From XYD12-FULL-36-8 sp964391015 (GTDB taxonomy: Bacteria; Bacteroidota; Ignavibacteria; Ignavibacteriales; Ignavibacteriaceae), in assembly GCA_964391015.1 (NCBI GenBank), contig CAYMKU010000009.1, forward strand, positions 41,813 to 105,812: a DNA stretch of 64,000 nucleotides, written 5' to 3'. Shown here piece by piece: positions 56,371 through 64,000 of this stretch. Made by a program: the position numbers and the translations under genes. The first letter of the stretch is position 1. The number at the start of each line of letters is the position of its first letter. A model generated the notes under the pieces. That model ran no database searches, had not been told where the DNA came from, and worked only from the letters and a program-made list of their open reading frames with translations.

Positions 56371-56653
56371 CTAAATCCAGCCACATGAAACCATAAGGTC
56401 GCATACCAGTTGGGATATGTTGTTGAAGTCAAACCTTTGATGTGTTTCGCGGTAGAATGTGAACTTAACAAATAAGGGCAGAGGTTTCTTTGCAGCTGCT
56501 CTTAGGAATCTGTTTCTGGGGGCTTCAAACTGACATTGCGCCTGTCGCTTGTAACGATAAACTCTGCCGCTGCTTACAAGCAGTTTACCCATCCACACCT
56601 TTGAATTTTTTGGATGATGGTACATTACCATAAATGAATATTCCCTCTTTCAT
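56371..56653 (-). pseudogene. RusA-like Holliday junction resolvase remnant, frameshifted
   Basis: Starting at the ATG complementary to 56651-56653, the minus strand reads MKEGIFIYGNVPSSK. After a one-base slip near an A run it continues in another frame as NSKVWMGKLLVSSGRVYRYK, then PLPLFVKFTFYRETHQRFDF and NNISQLVCDLMVSCGWI, stopping at 56371. The order GNVPSSKNSK, a strand with FYR, an Asp/Asn-rich FDFNN, then a helix and CGWI, fits RusA-family resolvases of phages. The usual acidic residues after GWI are lost to stops. It is decayed but recognisable. Confidence 0.55.
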
Positions 56654-56669
56654 TAGTGAAGTGATTGAT

Positions 56670-56795
56670 TTAAGTAATCTGTTTAATTTCATCGGGATCC
56701 GGTAGATTACTTTTGATCTGTTCATCAATCAAAGCCGCCACTTCCACCGGCAGGGATCTGTTCACGAAGAGCTTGCGGATTTTTTTGTCAGACAT
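56670..56795 (-). CDS. Small ORF upstream of the RusA-like remnant, 41 aa
   Basis: The short frame starts MSDKKIRKLFVNRSLPVEVA and ends PDPDEIKQIT. It lies 16 bp upstream of the RusA-like start on the same strand. It is charged and helical with no motif that I recognise. Its position suits a small phage-type gene; a chance frame is possible. Confidence 0.35.
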   Translation of the reverse strand: MSDKKIRKLFVNRSLPVEVAALIDEQIKSNLPDPDEIKQIT

Positions 56796-56944
56796 AAAAA
56801 TTAACCTTTGAATTAAATTTAATTAGATGTAGTTTGCATGCAGTAATATAATCTATGAGTAAATTATTAGTAATTTTACATTTATTTCAAGTTACTATAA
56901 GTATATTGCTCCTAAACTAACACAAACCACTTAACCTAAAAACT

Positions 56945-57295
56945 ATGAATAAGATATCGGAAAGAATTATTAAATTGATGAAAGACTTCGGATTTACTGA
57001 GTACCGCCTTACACAGAAGGCAAACATAACAACCGGCACATTAAACAGGACTTTAAAAGCCGAAAACGCATGGAAGCAAGCCGAACAGCTCTTCAAGATC
57101 TCAAAGATATTCGATGTAAGCATGGACTACCTGATCACCGGAAACAAAACCATCCAGGATGAAAATCAGCGAGTAATAAAACTCCAGCAGGCAAACATCA
57201 AACTAAGCCAAGATTACGAAAAGCTCAAAGAAAGAAACAAAGCTCTCGAGAAAGCATTGAAGGCTTTTGTGGCTGGAGATAAGGAGATTCCATAA
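56945..57295 (+). CDS. XRE-family HTH regulator with coiled-coil tail, 116 aa
   Basis: Residues about 5-65 form a Cro/CI-type helix-turn-helix (ISERIIKLMKDFGFTEYRLT; ANITTGTLNRTLKAENAWK; IFDVSMDYLITGN). Residues about 70-105 form a coiled coil (QRVIKLQQANIKLSQDYEKL, KERNKALEKALKAF). It is a likely DNA-binding repressor, dimerising through its tail. It stands alone on the plus strand next to integrase and RusA-like remnants, as regulators of phages and integrative elements often do. Whether it binds the palindromes at 46.2 kb is unknown. Confidence 0.8.
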   Translation: MNKISERIIKLMKDFGFTEYRLTQKANITTGTLNRTLKAENAWKQAEQLFKISKIFDVSMDYLITGNKTIQDENQRVIKLQQANIKLSQDYEKLKERNKALEKALKAFVAGDKEIP

Positions 57296-57342
57296 GTGTG
57301 AAGTTTAAATTTTTGTTGAATATTTTTATTTCTTACATTGAT

Positions 57343-57412
57343 AATGAACAATGTAGCTGATGTAATATTAACAGGAGAAGAAACTGGTAGCCATTTTGGA
57401 ATCTCAGTATCA
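57343..57412 (+). pseudogene. FG-GAP repeat fragment
   Basis: The reading MNNVADVILTGEETGSHFGI, followed by SVS, matches one repeat of the FG-GAP protein at 51880-55764 (compare DNVADQVLNGENTSDYFG). Downstream it joins abruptly, near 57412, to sequence derived from another gene. It is a leftover of a lost or rearranged paralog. Confidence 0.65.
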
Positions 57413-57525
57413 AATCTCTCATTGGTGTTGTGATTCGTGTTCCATCTTCTGCAAACCACCATAATTATAAAACTTGATACATATTTACCCCTTTATAATT
57501 CCAATCTATATCACATAAGCTCCAC
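57413..57525 (-). pseudogene. Remnant of a third HExxH-protein paralog
   Basis: On the minus strand the reading CDIDWNYKGVNMYQVL, a stop, then LWWFAEDGTR matches CDSDWEYQGANMFQVLYLWW and FAEDGTR in the 250-aa gene at 61998-62750. Base-level similarity to that gene also extends into its following segment (MRDL). The stop and the abrupt junctions show it is dead. The remainder of the 57296-57630 gap is A/T-rich and unassigned. Confidence 0.7.
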
Positions 57526-57630
57526 TTTCACAATCAAATATTCTAATTCTTTCCTTTTTATTATTTTAGGTTTTTTTGCAAGTAGCAGATTCATTAAAAG
57601 TAAATCCATTTTTATTAAAAGAAAAAGTCT

Positions 57631-58410
57631 CTACCTGAAATTTCGTACCCAGTCGGGGGGTGTGTTACAAAATTTAGATGCTATTCTTGCGTCTGCACGG
57701 TCAGCAGAGTATTCTCTCCAAGTTGAACTTGTATTAGTATTGGCATACCAATAATAACTTATCAGAAAATATGTTTCGGAGGCATAAGGTCTATTATCCT
57801 CCCAATTTTGATCCTGTCTTTCGTTACAGCTATGACCTTCTTTTATCCCATAATGGTGCGCTTCGTGTAGAATCACCGCTGCCCTTGAAATAGCATGAAT
57901 CTTATAAATCATTCTCCAGTAGTATTCAATACGATCATTTACCCAAAAACCATAACGAGTCATTGCCAACCAATTTTCATTCCGGCATTTACAGCGTAGA
58001 TCATCTAAATCATCATACACTGTTCCTGAATAAGGATAAGCCCATTTGACTGCGGATCCACTCCAATCATTTAAGCTGGTTGCTTTGGGAGAAAAGGAGT
58101 TTTCAAGGAGATAAAGTGTTCCAAAAATTCGACCTAGTGGTTTTTGCCAGTTACAACAGTCTTCATAACCCATACCATCATCCCAGTAACTCTTTGAAAA
58201 ACCAAAAGTATACCAATATTTGTCTATAGTTGATTGGACACAAATTCTTGAAACAAAATATTGGTCAATGGCCCGCAGTTCGGCAGATAAATTCCATGGA
58301 TCATAATAGCAAGTTTCAGATTTGCTCTTAACGTTAACTAAAAGTGTAAAGGATATCAGCAATAAATTTATATTGACAAGAGATTTGAAATAATTTGGAT
58401 TCATTGTCAT
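57631..58410 (-). CDS. Secreted HExxH putative metalloprotein (paralog A), 259 aa
   Basis: An N-terminal hydrophobic segment (about residues 12-27) is likely a signal peptide. The mature part has WDDGMGYEDCCNW near residue 76 and SGSAVKWAYPYSGTV near 117. HEAHH lies at 182-186, followed by GHSC at 192-195. These are shared with the 250-aa paralog, in which the motif is HECRH then GHNG. HExxH plus a nearby His suggests zinc binding and peptidase-like function, but no known peptidase family was matched. Many Cys residues imply an oxidised, exported protein. It is preceded by a HEAT-like gene 30 bp upstream. The start could also be M3. Confidence 0.7.
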   Translation of the reverse strand: MTMNPNYFKSLVNINLLLISFTLLVNVKSKSETCYYDPWNLSAELRAIDQYFVSRICVQSTIDKYWYTFGFSKSYWDDGMGYEDCCNWQKPLGRIFGTLYLLENSFSPKATSLNDWSGSAVKWAYPYSGTVYDDLDDLRCKCRNENWLAMTRYGFWVNDRIEYYWRMIYKIHAISRAAVILHEAHHYGIKEGHSCNERQDQNWEDNRPYASETYFLISYYWYANTNTSSTWREYSADRADARIASKFCNTPPDWVRNFR

Positions 58411-58439
58411 TTTCTTAATTGAAAAGTTTTATGAATATA

Positions 58440-59294
58440 CTAATTTCCCTTTATCTTGGGCGCTGTTGTGGGGGTAGATGGACGATCAACATCTTCTTTC
58501 TTTGTGTTTTCATCTGAAAGTTTTTTGGTTCCTTCCATTTTTTTGATAAACTCCTCTGGTTCCGTAGTTGATACAGTTATAATACCGAAAAGACTCTTAT
58601 CTAACCTGGATTTAAGAAGTTGGACACGCTCATCAGTGTTTCTTCCACCCCGCAGATATGCTTTTATAGACCGGAGTCGAAGCGCCGAGTTTTTAATCGT
58701 AGAATCAAGTGCCAGTTGTAATAAAATTCTGGTTGCCGTACTGTCTCCTCTTTTTGACAACATACCAAGTCCCTCAATTGCCCGAATACGAATGATAACT
58801 TCTTCTTCCTGTGTTGAAAAATGATGCAAATCCATACTTGTCTCCGGAGGGATTTCTGAAAAAATAATATCGGAAAGTGGTTTAATAGTCTGAATACTTT
58901 CTAAATCCCCAAGAGTTTTTACGATTGCCCATCTATTAAAATAATGCTTTACTTCGGTTTTTTTATATGCTTTATTCAGAAGAACCACCACCTCAACAGG
59001 GTTTTTCTTAAGCTCTGATAAAGATGCATTATATTTAGCATCGGCTTCCTCCATTGTCTCTGCCGGAAGAGCCAGTATCATCATATGATTACTTAATTGG
59101 ATGCCAATTGGTGTATTCGGAAATACATTGATATCATTTGGCTGCGAATCATTACTTATCGCTGAGTCTTCTATAAGAGCAACGCGTTCTTCTTCACTAA
59201 GTTTTTCTTGAGATCCTTTTTCTTTAATAAAAAACCAATAAATCAGAAAAATCAGAAGAAGTAAAATGATTATTGGAATACCATATTTTTTCAT
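58440..59294 (-). CDS. Membrane-anchored HEAT-like repeat protein (paralog A), 284 aa
   Basis: A single hydrophobic anchor lies at residues 6-23 (IPIIILLLLIFLIYWFFI). The remainder is helical with HEAT-like repeats, best seen in RWAIVKTLGDLESIQTIKPL, EEEVIIRIRAIEGLGMLSKR and SALRLRSIKAYLRGG. The C-terminal tail is Lys/Thr/Pro-rich. It is homologous to the 264-aa protein at 62764-63558 (compare KEEEIIIRLCAIEGLTSLAM). It sits 30 bp upstream of the HExxH gene, as its paralog sits 14 bp upstream of its own HExxH gene. A partner, inhibitor or immunity role for the HExxH protein is possible. Confidence 0.7.
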   Translation of the reverse strand: MKKYGIPIIILLLLIFLIYWFFIKEKGSQEKLSEEERVALIEDSAISNDSQPNDINVFPNTPIGIQLSNHMMILALPAETMEEADAKYNASLSELKKNPVEVVVLLNKAYKKTEVKHYFNRWAIVKTLGDLESIQTIKPLSDIIFSEIPPETSMDLHHFSTQEEEVIIRIRAIEGLGMLSKRGDSTATRILLQLALDSTIKNSALRLRSIKAYLRGGRNTDERVQLLKSRLDKSLFGIITVSTTEPEEFIKKMEGTKKLSDENTKKEDVDRPSTPTTAPKIKGN

Positions 59295-59497
59295 GCCATT
59301 TATTTTTAAAATAAAATCATATCACTTTAATAAAATGTAATTCAAAATAATAAATACAGATTTATTCATTCTCGATTTTAATCAAGCATTAAATTTCCAC
59401 CTAATATTTTATTGTCGGTAGCTCAATACATTACAGTTTACATTTCCTGAAAGTATTCTTTCCTTCATATCATCTTTTCCTTATGACCTTTTCTACA

Positions 59498-61735
59498 CTA
59501 TTCCTTATAACATTGTTTTGTCAATCTGTGAAGCTTGTTAAACTCAATAATGTCTACAATACTATCCTGGACATACATTCTACCAAATTGACGTAGAATC
59601 CCTGCGCGACGGTCAAATTCATCATCCTTAGTGCTAGGCTTTTGAAGATTGGTAAAATCAGATGCCGTCAATACTCTTTCAAAGTCAACATTCAATAATT
59701 CTGTTGTAACACCAATTGTTGATTCGAACAATGCAACATCTGATTTATCCATTAGTGCGTGACTATATAAAAATTTCCTGTTTTTCCCTTTATTGCCAAA
59801 AACATCCGTTTGCTCTACACTTATTTCTAATTCATAAATAGAAAGTGATGTGTCCTTAGGAAATGTTATAATAAGAAGCGGTAGATTTGAATTTCTTTCC
59901 AGGATTTGAACCGAAATCTTGGATTTATTTATTCTACCCTGTGATATTTTTATATTCTTTCCTGTAATAATATTTTTTGCTTTAAAAGAGAATTTGGATT
60001 TTATTACATCAACTGTACCAAACATATTTCTAATTTCTTCCTTTGGACCCAACAATGTATTATTCATGGTATCTGTAATGGGGCTAGCCTCTTCTAATGC
60101 GGGTCTTCCTTCTTTAATAAAGACATATTTGGGTTCAATTTTAAGTGAGACCTGATTTAGTTTCTTAAATGTATTTTTAAACTCATCTAAGTTTGATTCT
60201 TTTCTAAAAGATTTAAGATATCCATTCCATGTTTTTTGATCATCTTCAAATTGTTTAGAAGTAATATTTGTAAATGAAGGAGTTAACCCGATTTCTGGAA
60301 GTACGAAACCAACTTTTCCACTATCTGTTTCTATCTGAATTGTCCCACCATCAAACAGTCCAATATTCTTTATTGAACCAATTATCTTTGAGTTTTGAGA
60401 ATTTTCTTGAACAAATTCCTTCTCCAATTGACCTGTGGAATTATTGAAAAATGCTTTCTTTATTCTTAATGAACTAATTGTATCTGAATATAATTGTAAA
60501 TCACTTGAAAGATTCCTTAAACTTTCAGGAACAACTTTAATCGATTGAGGAAGGCGTCTGACCTGTATCTGTGCACTCTTAGGACTTGGATAATGTTGCA
60601 CGTAAGCGGTTGGAGCGTTATTATTTTGTGACTTCTGAACCAATAATAAGAGTATGCCTTCATCACCTCTATCTCCGAATCCAATCATACTAGTAAATGT
60701 TATGAAACCACGCAGCAATGTGTTTTCTTCATTTCTGGAAATTTGTTCAAAACCTATTCCTAAATCCTCGTCAATTGGAAATGGAGAAAAACTTCTTTCA
60801 TTAACTGTAAGCACTACCCTACCATCGTATTCAATAGAGTGGCTAACTCCATCATCTACATCTCTAAGCAAGGGTTCATCGCTATCAATTTTCACTTTCC
60901 ACCAAATTAGTGGGAAGACATCATAATTGTAAACTATGAAAGGATTAGAAATGTCTATTTCAAAAGCAATTCTAAATTTTCCTGCCCTAGGAGATTTTGA
61001 CCATGGATGCTCTATAGTGCCAGTGAAATCCTCCTCCCTGTCAAACCTATTAGAATCATCTTGAATCAACATTAAGTAATAATCATCTTCCCCTGTGTAA
61101 CTATTTTCATCTCGCCACCATATCATCTCTGTTGGGTGAATTTCAGGTCTGCATCCATGTCCGCAATCCACCACCCAAGGTCCATAGACACCAATTTTTT
61201 TACCTGCTAAAGGAGAATCTCCAGTGCTTTTGGGAAACCATGGCATTTCGTAAAAGTGTTCATCAGGAGTAATTTCACATTCCAAACAATTATGATTACC
61301 AGAACCACAATCTATAAATTTATCCAAATCCACATATTCTTCATTTACAACTTCATCAATTATATATCTGAATTCATCATCCGGGATTATGACATTATTT
61401 ATATCACAAGCATCTCCATCTTCATCAAAATATTCAAATTTATCTAGTGTTCCAACTAATATTCTTTTGTAACGAGAGAGAGGTGACCATCTTGGCCAAG
61501 GCTCCCAACCCCCCCTAAACACAACTTCATGAGATGCATTGTCCCCTATGTAATGACCAACAGGATCTACAACGTCAACACCTAATTGATTGTTGATGAC
61601 ATTACCTAATTGAACAAGTTCAAATACTGAAGAGACATTGGTATTTGAGTTTGAGATCTTGTAATTTTCGGTACTCACACATTGAAAGTTCCATAATGGG
61701 AGTAAGCAAACTAACAAGAATAAGAATGCTTTCAT
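59498..61735 (-). CDS. Exported hypothetical protein, 745 aa
   Basis: A signal peptide (residues about 1-20) is evident. The N-terminal half holds a Cys/Trp/His-rich segment with GPWVVDCGHGCRPEIHPTEM near residue 186 and GGWEPWPRWSPLSRYKR near 75. A D-C-G-H...E-I-H-P motif of this type recurs in a group of uncharacterised secreted proteins, but I cannot name its function. Later parts are beta-rich. The C-terminal region (QRFGRMYVQDSIVDII-like end) is helical. It lies between two paralogous HEAT/HExxH cassettes on the same strand, 203 bp upstream of cassette A and 262 bp downstream of cassette B. Confidence 0.65.
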   Translation of the reverse strand: MKAFLFLLVCLLPLWNFQCVSTENYKISNSNTNVSSVFELVQLGNVINNQLGVDVVDPVGHYIGDNASHEVVFRGGWEPWPRWSPLSRYKRILVGTLDKFEYFDEDGDACDINNVIIPDDEFRYIIDEVVNEEYVDLDKFIDCGSGNHNCLECEITPDEHFYEMPWFPKSTGDSPLAGKKIGVYGPWVVDCGHGCRPEIHPTEMIWWRDENSYTGEDDYYLMLIQDDSNRFDREEDFTGTIEHPWSKSPRAGKFRIAFEIDISNPFIVYNYDVFPLIWWKVKIDSDEPLLRDVDDGVSHSIEYDGRVVLTVNERSFSPFPIDEDLGIGFEQISRNEENTLLRGFITFTSMIGFGDRGDEGILLLLVQKSQNNNAPTAYVQHYPSPKSAQIQVRRLPQSIKVVPESLRNLSSDLQLYSDTISSLRIKKAFFNNSTGQLEKEFVQENSQNSKIIGSIKNIGLFDGGTIQIETDSGKVGFVLPEIGLTPSFTNITSKQFEDDQKTWNGYLKSFRKESNLDEFKNTFKKLNQVSLKIEPKYVFIKEGRPALEEASPITDTMNNTLLGPKEEIRNMFGTVDVIKSKFSFKAKNIITGKNIKISQGRINKSKISVQILERNSNLPLLIITFPKDTSLSIYELEISVEQTDVFGNKGKNRKFLYSHALMDKSDVALFESTIGVTTELLNVDFERVLTASDFTNLQKPSTKDDEFDRRAGILRQFGRMYVQDSIVDIIEFNKLHRLTKQCYKE

Positions 61736-61997
61736 AATTAACAGACTTGAGTTTGATGATAGTACAATTAGAATTTTCGATTAAAAGACATTATAAATTT
61801 GTCCGAGTTATACATTAGAATAAATTCCAGCTTTGTTTTCCAAGTTATGAGACAAAGAATCCTAAAATGATTTTTACTGCAAAACAATTAAGAGAAACTA
61901 TCCTCAAGTTGACAAAACCCAATTAAGTTACTGATTACATTAATCCGGGTATTAAATATTTTATATGATCATATGAATCATTAGATTGAAGATCAAA

Positions 61998-62750
61998 TTA
62001 GTTTCCAATGCTGAACCCGGGATTAACAACAAATCCTGTATTATGAACTGTTTTTGCTCTGTTTCGTGCTAAATCTCTCATTGCTGATGTCGTTCGTGTT
62101 CCATCTTCTGCAAACCACCATAAATATAAAACTTGAAACATATTTGCTCCCTGATATTCCCAATCGGAATCGCATGACCTCCCTCGAGGACAATCAGGAT
62201 CTCCATTATGCCCCTTTTCATAATGCCTGCATTCGTGAACGATTGTCCCGGCTCTTTCAGAAACACTCAAATCGTAGAAAAAGTCAAGATAGAATTCAGT
62301 GCGTTCATCTCCTCCCGTCATCGTTGCTGCTAGAGTGTTTGATTCTTCCCCGTAACATGCAGCATCAAACTCTTCAACAACAGTAGCACAATAGGGGAAA
62401 GCCCATCTTAAAGCATTTCCACTATAATCGTCTGTACTTTCGGCGTAGTCTTGAGCCGAATAAGCAAGTAACAACAATGCATTGTAAGTTCTAGCTAATG
62501 GCAAATTTATATTACATTGATCTTCATATCCAAAACCATCGTCCCAGTCTTCTTCATCAAAGTCAAAAACATCCCAGAAAAAGTCCATGTAAACATCATT
62601 ACATACATGTTCGCCGTAGAAGTCATCTCCACTCATTTGATTATCATGAGATGGGATCGTGCAAAATTGGTATGAAGGAGGACCCCAAGAAACAATCGAA
62701 AGTTTGCAAAGAGCTAAAAAGATAAGAGTAGAAATTATTTTATTTTTCAT
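61998..62750 (-). CDS. Secreted HExxH putative metalloprotein (paralog B), 250 aa
   Basis: A signal peptide covers residues 1-21. The conserved motifs are DWDDGFGYEDQCN near residue 68, YSGNALRWAFPYCATVV near 109, HECRH at 172-176 and GHNG at 180-183. The C-terminal part has CDSDWEYQGANMFQVLYLWW and GTRTTSAMRDLARNRAK. It resembles paralog A at 57631-58410 in order and spacing, and a third copy survives only as debris at 57413-57525. Zinc binding and peptidase-like activity are inferred from HExxH; the family was not named. It follows the 264-aa gene by 13 bp, so the two form a cassette. Confidence 0.7.
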   Translation of the reverse strand: MKNKIISTLIFLALCKLSIVSWGPPSYQFCTIPSHDNQMSGDDFYGEHVCNDVYMDFFWDVFDFDEEDWDDGFGYEDQCNINLPLARTYNALLLLAYSAQDYAESTDDYSGNALRWAFPYCATVVEEFDAACYGEESNTLAATMTGGDERTEFYLDFFYDLSVSERAGTIVHECRHYEKGHNGDPDCPRGRSCDSDWEYQGANMFQVLYLWWFAEDGTRTTSAMRDLARNRAKTVHNTGFVVNPGFSIGN

Positions 62751-62763
62751 TTTGACTCCATTA

Positions 62764-63558
62764 TTAGAATTTAGGTATACTCTTGTTTTTTAATTTTCCA
62801 CTTTTAAAGCTGAGTGTATCAAGATATTTTGGATAAGGAACACTTTTTATATCTGTTTCTTTATATGTTACCATCCAATGTAACTCATTAGGAACTTTCT
62901 TCTTAATCAATTCAATATTCTCGTTTATTTGTTCCGAACTTACTAATGTATCTGCTTTTAGGGATTTTAAGTATCCTCTTATAGCTATCTGCTTCAAAGT
63001 CATATCATCCACATCAATCAATTTGAAAAGCAATTGTTGTGCTTTTATGTTTTGATTCATGGCAAGAGAGGTAAGTCCCTCTATTGCACAAAGGCGAATG
63101 ATTATCTCTTCTTCTTTAGTTGAATACTCAGTGTCTTTCGATTTTTCGTCCGGTATTTTGCTAACGGCAATTTCATTTAACATATTCAAAGAGGTATTAA
63201 ACTTTAGCTCCTTTAAAGTCTCAATTAGCAACATCCTTAACATGTATTTTTCCTCACTTACATTTTTATAAATTTCATAGATTAGCTTATTAACATTAGT
63301 ATCCTCTTTCAATTTACTTAATGACGACTGGTACTTCATTTCCGCATCTTTTCCAACCCCACTGATTGTATAAATGTGTTTCTTCAGAGTTTGCCCTTCT
63401 AATGTATTTGGAAATTCTGGCAGTGTATCAATTGAACTAGTTGTAGATTCGAGTTTTTTATTTCTTGTGCAACTACTAATAAGAATAATACAAGTAATTA
63501 CTAAAAATGAATATATCATTCTTACATTATTGTGATAAAAAGAGCTAAGATTTCCCAT
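62764..63558 (-). CDS. HEAT-like lipoprotein (paralog B), up to 264 aa
   Basis: A lipoprotein signal is clear if translation starts at the internal Met14 (MIYSFLVITCIILISSCTRN), with ISSC as the lipobox. The longer start adds 13 residues. The mature chain is helical, with HEAT-like repeats (KYMLRMLLIETLKELKFNTS; EEEIIIRLCAIEGLTSLAMN; MTLKQIAIRGYLKSLKADT) similar to the 284-aa protein at 58440-59294. It is predicted to be tethered to a membrane and paired with the HExxH protein encoded just downstream. The upstream region resembles that of the Tc operon. Confidence 0.7.
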   Translation of the reverse strand: MGNLSSFYHNNVRMIYSFLVITCIILISSCTRNKKLESTTSSIDTLPEFPNTLEGQTLKKHIYTISGVGKDAEMKYQSSLSKLKEDTNVNKLIYEIYKNVSEEKYMLRMLLIETLKELKFNTSLNMLNEIAVSKIPDEKSKDTEYSTKEEEIIIRLCAIEGLTSLAMNQNIKAQQLLFKLIDVDDMTLKQIAIRGYLKSLKADTLVSSEQINENIELIKKKVPNELHWMVTYKETDIKSVPYPKYLDTLSFKSGKLKNKSIPKF

Positions 63559-63720
63559 GAAAATTAAAAATTTAAGTTTTTCTATTTCAGCAGTTTTCCT
63601 TAACTAAATCATATTGCTTGAATTAATTTTTAAATTATCAAATAAGTCGGACGCAAGATTAACTGATCCATTTTGTAAATTTGCTTTAGCCATAAACTTT
63701 AAATCAAATTTTTACAAAAC

Positions 63721-63933
63721 TGATTGCGGGGAAGAAAAGGCAGTTTAATTCTTGAGCTAAGAAACAAGAATTCCGCTTTTAATAAACAATAAGGATTAAT
63801 TATAACATCATAATAGATGACAAGATATCAACTCTGGGGATTATTATGACTTTCAGTTCATATTTGTAAGATCTCCTTATTTAAATGTAAAAATTTATCC
63901 ATATTAGAAATAGGTATAAAATTATCCCCATTC
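63721..63933 (-). promoter_or_regulatory. Upstream block shared with the Tc operon leader
   Basis: About 160 bp upstream of the lipoprotein gene, roughly 210 bp match 44821-45063 in order: GGGGAAGAAAAGGCAG, TTCTTGAGC, TATCAACTC, GGGGATTATT, TTCATATTTGTA and TAGGTATAAAATT. The match is interrupted by small insertions and deletions. It may contain a common promoter or be a duplicated segment. The rest of 63559-64000 is A/T-rich with nothing else that I can support. Confidence 0.45.
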
Positions 63934-64000
63934 ATTCACGCATTTAATCAAATTAAATGTAACCCAGCGATGATAAAGATATAGGTCGTTTACTCATATT

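Noticed and set aside
57437..57754. 105-aa plus-strand frame
   Set aside because: It is antisense to the HExxH remnant and to the end of the 259-aa gene.

Overview
The window looks like an AT-rich chromosome segment from the FCB group (Bacteroidota, Ignavibacteria or Kapabacteria-like). The signs are starts with AT-rich leaders and little or no visible Shine-Dalgarno sequence, Omp28-like and GSFDPNDK-type (DUF7619-like) proteins, giant secreted beta-helix and FG-GAP proteins with paired dockerin-like repeats at the C-terminus, and RHS/Tc genes. No rRNA, ribosomal-protein or housekeeping gene was seen. Everything here looks accessory, and there is much mobile-element debris.

Layout. (A) 0-4.7 kb: the end of an Omp28-like gene, two unrecognised membrane-anchored proteins and a decayed insertion sequence. 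(B) 5.0-21.7 kb, plus strand: a secreted-protein cluster with a duplicated beta-helix protein (1896 aa), an orphan RHS protein with a Cys-rich, poly-Asp tail, an NHL-propeller protein with an 18-proline run, and a second beta-helix protein. (C) 21.8-44.8 kb, minus strand: a Tc (ABC) toxin locus. In transcription order it holds a fused TcB-TcC, a 3457-aa TcA, an 89-aa peptide coupled to a HEXXH protein, a small ORF, a tail-spike-like beta-helix protein, a cell-wall amidase and a two-TM holin-like protein. A broken excisionase-like HTH gene lies beyond its distal end. (D) 44.8-46.7 kb: a long non-coding tract with a paired palindromic repeat, the 3' half of a tRNA-Phe, a tyrosine-integrase C-terminal remnant and two operator-like palindromes. 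(E) 46.7-55.8 kb, plus strand: four more dockerin-bearing secreted proteins, followed by a second copy of the same integrase remnant. (F) 55.8-57.6 kb: phage/ICE-like small genes and gene debris (RusA-like remnant, XRE regulator). (G) 57.6-63.6 kb, minus strand: two paralogous cassettes of a HEAT-like lipoprotein or membrane protein plus a secreted HExxH protein, around a 745-aa exported protein.

How the parts may work together. TcA would form the translocation channel and TcB-TcC the cocoon that holds a C-terminal payload. The amidase and two-TM protein could give lysis-type release of the toxin, which lacks signal peptides. The HEXXH protein and its coupled 89-aa ORF may be a peptide-modification pair. 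Six secreted proteins share an approximately 180-residue C-terminal module that ends in two dockerin-like calcium motifs, a candidate sorting or assembly tag. Two of them carry an N-terminal beta-sandwich that resembles cohesin, which raises the possibility of a self-assembling surface complex. A block of about 230 bp upstream of the Tc operon recurs upstream of the HEAT/HExxH operon at 63.7 kb, suggesting shared control or a shared insertion history. All functional links are inferred from sequence reading alone.
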